A DNA stretch of 39,568 nt from an uncultured Clostridium sp. (GTDB taxonomy: Bacteria; Bacillota; Clostridia; TANB77; CAG-508), in NCBI GenBank assembly GCA_946496115.1, contig CAMMFK010000003.1, positions 1 through 39,568 on the forward strand, in the 5' to 3' direction. Made by a program: the position numbers and the translations under genes. This document shows positions 33,809-39,568 of this stretch, piece after piece. The notes beneath the pieces were generated by a model. The model ran no database searches. It was not told the origin of the DNA and saw only the letters and a list, made by a program, of their open reading frames with translations. Numbering within the stretch: position 1 is the first letter of the stretch; each line of letters opens with the position of its first letter.

Positions 33809-34357
33809 TTAAATTTCCATTTGGCTACCTAGGAATGTAGCTGCAACTGATGCAACCTCTTCTTCCGTCTTTTCCATTTTAGTACTGTCATCTTTGCTAA
33901 TTAAAACAACACTTCCAATAACATCTCCATCTGAAATAATAGGGCAAATCACTTGTGGCTTTATTTCTTTATCTTTATTACCTTTCTCAGTAATAAAAAC
34001 AGAATTTGAACCATCTCCAACAAATCTTTGCCTTGTATTAAATATTTTTTCTAAGTCAGAACTAATTTTTTGCTCTAATAAATCTTTTTTGCTTGTTCCC
34101 GATACAGCTATAACAGTATCTCTGTCAGTTATAATACTTATATGTCCTGTAATTTTGTTTAAGCTTTCAACATATTCTGTTGCAAAATTAGAAAGTTCAC
34201 CTATTGGAGAATATTTTTTTAGTATTATGTCTCCCTCTTTTTCTGTAAATATTTCTAATGGGTCTCCCTCTTTAATTCTTAATGTTCTTCTTATTTCTTT
34301 AGGAATTACTATTCTTCCCAAATCGTCTATTCTTCTAACAACTCCTGTCGCCTTCAT
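33809..34357 (-). CDS. spoVT: Stage V sporulation regulator SpoVT
   Basis: AbrB-family transcription factor made in the forespore, tuning sigma-G genes and spore germination properties. From the ATG at 34357 it has 182 residues. A TTG six bases upstream lies too close to the AAAGGA site, and the family N-terminus is MKATG. N-terminal swapped-hairpin DNA-binding domain (about 1-50, VVRRIDDLGRIVIPKEIRRTL) and a GAF-like sensor domain (about 55-178). The length agrees with Bacillus SpoVT (178). A sigma-G-like promoter candidate lies at 34462-34490. Confidence 0.95.
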   Translation of the reverse strand: MKATGVVRRIDDLGRIVIPKEIRRTLRIKEGDPLEIFTEKEGDIILKKYSPIGELSNFATEYVESLNKITGHISIITDRDTVIAVSGTSKKDLLEQKISSDLEKIFNTRQRFVGDGSNSVFITEKGNKDKEIKPQVICPIISDGDVIGSVVLISKDDSTKMEKTEEEVASVAATFLGSQMEI

Positions 34358-34461
34358 TTCCAATCTTCCTTTCTCATAATAGTTTGATTTTTTGTTTTAT
34401 AATTTCATTTTTGTCATGCAAATTAACATATTAAAAAATCACTAATTTTTCCTTATATTGC

Positions 34462-34490
34462 TATTATGTACAAATTATGAAAATTTATGC
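34462..34490 (-). promoter_or_regulatory. Candidate sigma-G promoter of spoVT
   Basis: On minus: GCATA, 17-nt spacer, CATAATA, close to the remembered sigma-G pattern (GHATR, 17-18 nt, CATWHTA), about 105 nt before the start codon. spoVT is a sigma-G gene in Bacillus. The region is very AT-rich, so a chance match is possible. Confidence 0.4.
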
Positions 34491-34536
34491 AAGTTTCTAA
34501 TTTTTTTAATTTTATTATATTAAGTTATGCTTAATT

Positions 34537-34552
34537 TTTGTCGAATTTTGTC
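34537..34552 (+). promoter_or_regulatory. Spo0A-box-like site
   Basis: TTTGTCGAATTTTGTC contains the 0A-box core TGTCGAA (34539-34545) and a second partial TTTTGTC. It ends about 10 bp upstream of the -35 element of the 140-residue gene, a position suited to Spo0A activation of a sigma-A promoter. Confidence 0.45.
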
Positions 34553-34562
34553 TAAAAACTTC

Positions 34563-34591
34563 TTGACATATTTAAATATAAAGTATAGTAT
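34563..34591 (+). promoter_or_regulatory. Sigma-A promoter of the 140-residue gene
   Basis: TTGACA, 17-nt spacer, TAGTAT (6/6 and 4/6 matches), about 60 bp before the start codon. A small hairpin GAAGGG / CCCTTC at 34612-34629 lies in the leader just before the ribosome site. Confidence 0.6.
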
Positions 34592-34651
34592 TTATTTAAG
34601 TTATTTTTTTCGAAGGGTAGTTGCCCTTCTACAAACAAAAGGAGACCAACT

Positions 34652-35074
34652 ATGATGAATAATTCTTTGACTAAACGCATTCGGTTTTGGCTGGATTCTG
34701 ATACCAGTCTTCTCAACGTAATGGTCATCGAAGAGTTTGAGGACCATAAGAGCTGTATTATTACTCCAAAAATCCTTGACAGCTCTCATAATGAAAAGGA
34801 TGTAAGCTCTCAGAACACCATCATTATGCTTCGTACTCTTGACGGTCCGGAAGAGGTTTTCAGTTTTATGTTTCCTTATCTGTATGAGTTAGCCTATTTT
34901 GAAGCTAATGGTAATTCTAATAACAAGCAACTTTATCAGGAAGCTGTTGCCTTCAAGAATAGTGTAGAGGCTTGGCTTAAAAATCAGGTTGCCTGGGGAT
35001 ATATGAATCAAACTGAAGCACGTATTGTTTTGAGCGGTCTCTACCTCCCCACAACAAAGTTTTCTTCTCCCTAA
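34652..35074 (+). CDS. GC-richer orphan protein, 140 residues
   Basis: I do not recognise it. The 140 residues are soluble and acidic, with a compact hydrophobic middle (IIMLRTLDGPEEVFSFMFPYLYELAYFEA) and a C-terminal helical part (AWGYMNQTEARIVLSGLY). AAAAGGAGA stands seven bases before the ATG; a second ATG follows immediately and could also serve. A promoter with a perfect -35 and a Spo0A-box-like site lie upstream, and a hairpin follows at 35160-35193. GC is roughly 40% by eye, with codons such as CGC, CGG, CTC and GCC that neighbouring genes rarely use, suggesting transfer. It is convergent with metG. Confidence 0.75.
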   Translation: MMNNSLTKRIRFWLDSDTSLLNVMVIEEFEDHKSCIITPKILDSSHNEKDVSSQNTIIMLRTLDGPEEVFSFMFPYLYELAYFEANGNSNNKQLYQEAVAFKNSVEAWLKNQVAWGYMNQTEARIVLSGLYLPTTKFSSP

Positions 35075-35159
35075 TAACTTGCACAGCAGATTGCTAAAAC
35101 TGCTTGCGTCAATTGAGTTTGAGATAACATCTAATGTGTCTCTTTCTTCTTACAACAAC

Positions 35160-35193
35160 AAACAGGCACCTCCTAATTGCGAGGTGCTTGTTT
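35160..35193 (+). terminator. Hairpin between the 140-residue gene and metG
   Basis: A 13-bp stem (AAACAGGCACCTC / GAGGTGCTTGTTT, one wobble pair) with an 8-nt loop. It lacks a clean T run on either strand but lies between convergent genes and probably acts on one or both. Confidence 0.6.
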
Positions 35194-35218
35194 GCTAATT
35201 TATCTTAATCATTAACTT

Positions 35219-36790
35219 TTATTTTTTCATAAGATTTTTTATATATTCCACTTCTTCATCTACATTTAGTCTCATAAATATTGGTTCACCTTTTTCTATT
35301 ACTTTGGTATTCTCTATTTCTTTATATTCTTTTAAAGAATCCCATGTAACATTATTTCTCATTCCAAGTTGTCTTAACATATTGTCTGACGTTTCTTCCA
35401 TTAGTGGTCTTATTAAAATTGCAATTTCTCTTAAATTAGCAATTAAATGGTAAATGCAAGATTTTAGTTTTTCTTTACTTTCTTCATCTTTAGCTAAAAT
35501 CCAAGGTGAAGTTTCATCTATATATTTATTTGTTCTTGAAATGTAATTCCAAATTTCTTTTAAACTATTGGCAAATTCAAAGTTATTTATTTCTTTTTCA
35601 AAATTTGTGATTGCATCATTTGATGCTTTTTCCAAATCTTCATCTACTTCGTTTTGAAGGCCATTATACTTTGGAACCACTCCATCAAAATATTTGTTGA
35701 CCATTGAAATTGTTCTATTTAATAAGTTACTTAAATCATTACATAAATCGAAGTTATATCTTTCAACAAATTCTTCTGGTGAGAATAATCCGTCTTGTGA
35801 TGTTGGTAATTCTCTAATTAAGAAATACTTTGTAGCATCCAAAGCATACCTTTCTATAAGTTGGTCTGGGTAAATAACATTTCCTTTTGATTTACTTATT
35901 TTACCATCTTTCATAACAAACCAATTGTGTACAAATATTGTTTTTGGAAGTGGTAAATCTAGTGCCATTAAGAATATAGGCCAATAAATTAAATGGAATC
36001 TTGCAATGTCTTTTCCAACCAAGTGTACATCTGCTGGCCAATATTTTTTAAACTTACTATCATCATCTGATAAGTAACCTAAAGCTGTAATATAGTTTGT
36101 TAAAGCATCAAGCCATACATATATAACGTGTTTTGGGTCACTTTTAACTTTTATTCCCCAGTCAAAAGATGTTCTTGTAACACACAAATCTTCTAGTCCT
36201 GGTTTTATAAAGTTATTAATCATTTCAGTTTTTCTATAATCTGGTTTTATAAAATCTGGATGAGTATTGTAGTATTCTAGAAGTCTATCTGCATATTTTT
36301 TCATATTGAAAAAATATGCTTCTTCTTTCATTTTTGTAACTTCTCTACCACAATCAGGACATTTGCCATCTACTAATTGTGTTTCTGTAAAATATGATTC
36401 ACAAGGTTTGCAATACCAGCCTTCATATTCGCCTTTGTAGATATCTCCTTGTTCAAGAAATCTTTCAAATATTTCTTGAACAGCTTTGCAGTGATATTCA
36501 TCAGTTGTTCTCATAAATATATCATAATCTATTTTCATAGTTTTCCATAATTTTTTAGCTGCATCTGCTTGAACATCAACATATTCTTGAGGAGACATAT
36601 TTTCATCTTTTGCCTTATCCTCTATTTTTTGTCCGTGCTCATCTACACCAGTTAACATTAAGCAGTCATATCCTTGCATTTTTCTTAGCCTTTTTAGCAT
36701 ATCTGCTAAAACTGTCGTGTAAGATGTGCCAATGTGAAACTTGCCACTTGGATAGTAAATTGGTGTTGTAACATAATAATTTTTGTCCAT
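35219..36790 (-). CDS. metG: Methionyl-tRNA synthetase, short form
   Basis: Charges tRNA-Met with methionine. From the ATG at 36790 the protein has 523 residues; GGAGGAG eight bases upstream fixes this start over an in-frame ATG 30 bases earlier. Class I motifs: HIGT (19-22) and KISKS (about 296-300, in place of the usual KMSKS). A zinc knuckle CxxC...CxxC (C127, C130, C144, C147) and the anticodon-binding helical domain (about 375-510) follow. It ends without the C-terminal EMAP/Trbp111-like tRNA-binding domain found in many Bacillota enzymes of about 650 residues. The leader is only about 30 nt, too short for a T-box or SAM riboswitch. Confidence 0.97.
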   Translation of the reverse strand: MDKNYYVTTPIYYPSGKFHIGTSYTTVLADMLKRLRKMQGYDCLMLTGVDEHGQKIEDKAKDENMSPQEYVDVQADAAKKLWKTMKIDYDIFMRTTDEYHCKAVQEIFERFLEQGDIYKGEYEGWYCKPCESYFTETQLVDGKCPDCGREVTKMKEEAYFFNMKKYADRLLEYYNTHPDFIKPDYRKTEMINNFIKPGLEDLCVTRTSFDWGIKVKSDPKHVIYVWLDALTNYITALGYLSDDDSKFKKYWPADVHLVGKDIARFHLIYWPIFLMALDLPLPKTIFVHNWFVMKDGKISKSKGNVIYPDQLIERYALDATKYFLIRELPTSQDGLFSPEEFVERYNFDLCNDLSNLLNRTISMVNKYFDGVVPKYNGLQNEVDEDLEKASNDAITNFEKEINNFEFANSLKEIWNYISRTNKYIDETSPWILAKDEESKEKLKSCIYHLIANLREIAILIRPLMEETSDNMLRQLGMRNNVTWDSLKEYKEIENTKVIEKGEPIFMRLNVDEEVEYIKNLMKK

Positions 36791-36828
36791 AATATTCTCC
36801 TCCTTTATAATAATTTTCACTACCCAGT

Positions 36829-36837
36829 ATTATAGCA
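36829..36837 (-). promoter_or_regulatory. Extended -10 promoter element of metG
   Basis: On minus: TGCTATAAT, an extended -10 (TGn) with a perfect TATAAT, about 40 nt before the metG start. No good -35 is seen at 17 nt. Confidence 0.5.
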
Positions 36838-36850
36838 CATCAATCCTGTA

Positions 36851-36873
36851 AAATCTACATTTTGTAGAATTTT
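36851..36873 (-). terminator. Weak hairpin after the second permease
   Basis: TCTACA / TGTAGA stem flanked by A/T runs, 15 bp after the permease stop. The stem is short and AT-rich, so termination is uncertain. Confidence 0.35.
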
Positions 36874-36887
36874 ATTTTCAGTCGACA

Positions 36888-39566
36888 TTAGATATTATCT
36901 TTTCTTATTGTTTCAATTATATTTTGCTTATTTATTTTATTTAATGAATACTTCATTATTCCACCAATTAGCAAAAATACCACTACAATTGCTACAACTG
37001 TTGGCATTAATGGGAATGTGTATTTCATTAAAATTCCTTCTCTAAATGCCAAGTATAGTAAATATGAGCCAAGTATTCCAAGTGGCAGTCCTATTATGAT
37101 TGATTTTAGGCCATAGAATATGCTTTCTAATCTAATCATTCTATTGAATTCTTTTTTGGTCATTCCAATTGATTTTAAGTTTGCAAATTCTTTGCTTCTT
37201 AAGTTCATATTGCTTGTTATTGTATTGAATATGTTTGTTACTCCTATTAATGAGATTACTATTATAAATCCATATAAGAATATTGCTATTACTAATATTA
37301 ATGAATTTTGTCTATCCGCTTCTTCTTGTATGTTTACTGTAAATATATTTTGGTAATTTGCATTTATGTCTTTTTCCAATCCTGATGCATTTTCAGCATT
37401 TACATATAGTGTTCCAAAAATCCAGTCGAACCTATCTATAAATTCATCACTTACTATCATTGTTCCTTCTGTATAAGATGTTGTTTCTAATCCCATTGGT
37501 CTTTTTGTTGTTTGTGTAATAATCGGTGCTGTAACGTTTTCTACAACTTCTGCACCATTTCTAGATACATCAAAGGTTATTTCGTCTCCTCTATTGTAAT
37601 CATATATTTCGCCAATATATTTTCTGTAACTTCCATCTTCATTATAAATGTATCTTTCAAAATCATCTATCCAAATTATTTTTTCTTTTGCATCGTCATA
37701 ATTTAGTCCTAAATCACTTATATATCTTTGATATTCGTCATCGCCAAGTGCTAGCATTACCACTTTATATTCTGCATCTTCTCCACCTTCAATTGCTTCT
37801 GAATATTCTGATGTTAGGTTTGTCAAATATTCTCTACCATCTTTTGATAATTTTAAATCATTTGTGCTCAAATTTATATATAAATGTTTTGTTATTGTAT
37901 ATGAATTTACCCTTTCATCTTGAGCTATTTTTTTATAAGTATCATAAGCTTCGTTTTTATCTATATCATTTCCGCTTATTGATACTTGCAAATTATACTT
38001 GTAGTCTGTTAAAGCCTGATTTGATACAGTAAAACTGTATTGCACTAGTGATGTTATTGATATAAATATAGCTATGCTTACTACTAAAGATATTACTGTT
38101 GTACGATATTTTTTTCTATTTCTTTTCAAATTTTTGTATGCTATATCTCCACCTACACCAAATATTTTTTTGATTATTTTTGGAGATTTTACTTTTTTAC
38201 CTTTTATTTTTATGTCTTCATTACTTCTTATTGCATCTATTGGAGATAATTTTGCTGCCCTTCTTGCAGATGCTTTGCAAGAAAAATAGATTGTTATTAC
38301 TGCCAATATTATTGAAAATATTATTGCTGTAACTGGTACTGAATATATAAATGTTACGTCATCTATAATTTTTCCAATTAAATTATTTAATATTATTGAT
38401 AAAATCCAATTTACTAATATTCCAAGTAATATTCCTGATGGAATACCAATCAATCCCAATATTGCACCTTCAAAAAGTACATTTTTTCTTATTTGCTTTT
38501 TGGTTGCTCCTATTGATGATAACATTCCATATTGCCTTGTTCTTTCCGTTATTGATATTGCGAAACTATTTCTTATAACAAATACACTTGAAATTATTAT
38601 TATAACTACTACAATAATTCCTATTAAATATAACATTCTCATATATGAGCTATTAACTCCAATGCCTTCAAATTGTAATACATTGTCATTTAAACTTATG
38701 TCATATTTACTTCCAACCTCTTCTTTTGTCATTCCTGTTGATAGTTCCATTATTCCCATGTAGTTAGTTTCTTTTTGTTCTTCTGCATTTAGCCCCAAAA
38801 TATTGCATAGTACTTCTTCATAATTTCTTACACCATCTTTTGTAAAGTTTGCATATATATTGGCTGTGCTTCCTAAATTATTTACATCTAAATATGTTAA
38901 TGCTGTAAAGCCTGGTGCAGAATAAGGTTCTAATGTATAATTAAGCCTTTCCATTATCCCAACAATTTTGTACTCTTTTTTATATATAGTTTCTAAATAT
39001 TCTTCTTTAGTGTAAATATCATCTTGTGTAAGTTCTTTTCCGTCTAGTAATCTTTTTGAAATATCTAATGTTAATATATCTCCTATTTTTAATGGATTTT
39101 CAGGCTCACTTAAATCTAATTGGTTACCTTCTGTTTGCATATAGTCATAAATATTTTGACTTATAACTATTTCACTACTATTGGTTGGAAATCTACCGTC
39201 AGTTAATTTTATAGGAAGTTTACTTTGAGCACCATTATCTATAGCAACTATGTGAAAATATGGTTTGTCTTCATTTGTTGATTCATTAAATCTCGCATAA
39301 CCTATATCTGATGTTAAAAAGTAATCATCTATATTTCTATTTTCTGCTATGTATGATAAATCTTCAGTTGGTACATCTTTGAACTCTACCTGATAGTCAC
39401 CATTACTTTTTATAAAATAATCTTGCAATGTTGCTTTTCCGCTAGTTACCATTCCAGCAACAACTGTAATTAATGCTGTTGATAACAATATTCCTATTAT
39501 TGTAACTAGGGTTCTCTTTTTATTAAGCTTAAGGCTTTTTATGGTTAATTTATTTAAGATTTTCAT
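36888..39566 (-). CDS. FtsX-type ABC transporter permease
   Basis: Membrane subunit of an ABC system, 892 residues. First membrane segment (about 17-39), MacB-like extracellular domain (about 40-300), FtsX block with three helices (about 308-430, MLSSIGATKKQIRKN, ISITERTRQYG), a linker, another membrane helix (about 490-512), a second extracellular domain and a final FtsX block (about 755-890, LRSKEFANLKSIGMTKKEF). The duplicated layout fits macrolide/bacitracin-type or lipoprotein-release-type permeases. The ATG is two bases from the window end, so its ribosome site and the expected ATPase gene upstream cannot be seen; an earlier start is not excluded. It is not closely similar to the 14442-17819 permease and has no coiled-coil insert. 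Confidence 0.88.
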   Translation of the reverse strand: MKILNKLTIKSLKLNKKRTLVTIIGILLSTALITVVAGMVTSGKATLQDYFIKSNGDYQVEFKDVPTEDLSYIAENRNIDDYFLTSDIGYARFNESTNEDKPYFHIVAIDNGAQSKLPIKLTDGRFPTNSSEIVISQNIYDYMQTEGNQLDLSEPENPLKIGDILTLDISKRLLDGKELTQDDIYTKEEYLETIYKKEYKIVGIMERLNYTLEPYSAPGFTALTYLDVNNLGSTANIYANFTKDGVRNYEEVLCNILGLNAEEQKETNYMGIMELSTGMTKEEVGSKYDISLNDNVLQFEGIGVNSSYMRMLYLIGIIVVVIIIISSVFVIRNSFAISITERTRQYGMLSSIGATKKQIRKNVLFEGAILGLIGIPSGILLGILVNWILSIILNNLIGKIIDDVTFIYSVPVTAIIFSIILAVITIYFSCKASARRAAKLSPIDAIRSNEDIKIKGKKVKSPKIIKKIFGVGGDIAYKNLKRNRKKYRTTVISLVVSIAIFISITSLVQYSFTVSNQALTDYKYNLQVSISGNDIDKNEAYDTYKKIAQDERVNSYTITKHLYINLSTNDLKLSKDGREYLTNLTSEYSEAIEGGEDAEYKVVMLALGDDEYQRYISDLGLNYDDAKEKIIWIDDFERYIYNEDGSYRKYIGEIYDYNRGDEITFDVSRNGAEVVENVTAPIITQTTKRPMGLETTSYTEGTMIVSDEFIDRFDWIFGTLYVNAENASGLEKDINANYQNIFTVNIQEEADRQNSLILVIAIFLYGFIIVISLIGVTNIFNTITSNMNLRSKEFANLKSIGMTKKEFNRMIRLESIFYGLKSIIIGLPLGILGSYLLYLAFREGILMKYTFPLMPTVVAIVVVFLLIGGIMKYSLNKINKQNIIETIRKDNI

Positions 39567-39568
39567 AA

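Noticed and set aside
34601..34789. Minus-strand 62-residue ORF opposite the 140-residue gene
   Set aside because: Antisense shadow with no ribosome site. The plus-strand gene has a promoter, ribosome site and 3' hairpin.
36791..36887. Possible T-box or SAM riboswitch upstream of metG
   Set aside because: The gap is under 100 bp with an extended -10 element about 40 nt before the start, leaving a leader too short for either.

Overview
The window is an AT-rich (about 30% GC by eye) chromosomal segment of a spore-forming Gram-positive bacterium of the class Clostridia (Bacillota). The evidence is a sigma-K gene, spoVT, a ytxC-type gene, a disA-radA pair, an FtsK/SpoIIIE translocase, strong purine-rich ribosome binding sites, and family-level similarity to clostridial proteins throughout. 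Nearly all genes lie on the minus strand. Only the ytxC-like gene, deoD and one 140-residue orphan are on plus. I saw no rRNA, tRNA, CRISPR array, prophage or intact insertion sequence.

Layout. 1-5.2 kb: genome maintenance (recD2, cut by the window edge; a membrane-anchored cyclophilin; disA; radA). 5.4-10.6 kb: a tight three-gene unit (coiled-coil unknown, beta-CASP metallo-beta-lactamase nuclease, GH15 glucoamylase-like enzyme). 10.9-14.3 kb: FtsK/SpoIIIE facing away from the ytxC-like gene. 14.4-18.6 kb: a large FtsX-type permease with a coiled-coil ectodomain and its ATPase, which carries a one-base frameshift. 18.7-22.0 kb: a CmpB-like membrane protein fused to a glucosaminidase-associated fragment, sigK, and a U32 tRNA-hydroxylation protein. 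22.1-24.8 kb: a NifU-like protein paired with a GGGtGRT protein, and a YezG-like gene. 24.9-30.3 kb: the lower glycolysis genes gap, pgk, tpiA and gpmI, interrupted by a GC-rich 71-residue gene with its own consensus promoter. 30.5-36.8 kb: small orphans, deoD, an Rpn C-terminal ORF, capA, spoVT, the 140-residue orphan and metG. 36.9-39.6 kb: a second FtsX-type permease.

The most striking non-coding signal is a dispersed family of nested inverted-repeat elements. There are five copies plus one remnant, 130-250 bp each, with GC-rich centres and a shared end resembling CAATATACATTCTTCC. Different outer palindromes wrap the same core. A separate 31-bp palindromic REP-like motif (core GACGG(T/A)CC, ends TTTTAC/GTAAAA) occurs five times and forms the outer arms of one element. 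Two of the larger elements sit between glycolytic genes.

Two unknown small genes, of 71 and 140 residues, are much richer in GC than their neighbours. Each has its own promoter, ribosome binding site and hairpin. The 140-residue gene has a Spo0A-box-like sequence just upstream of its promoter. All assignments come from reading the sequence and remembered family features; no database search was run.
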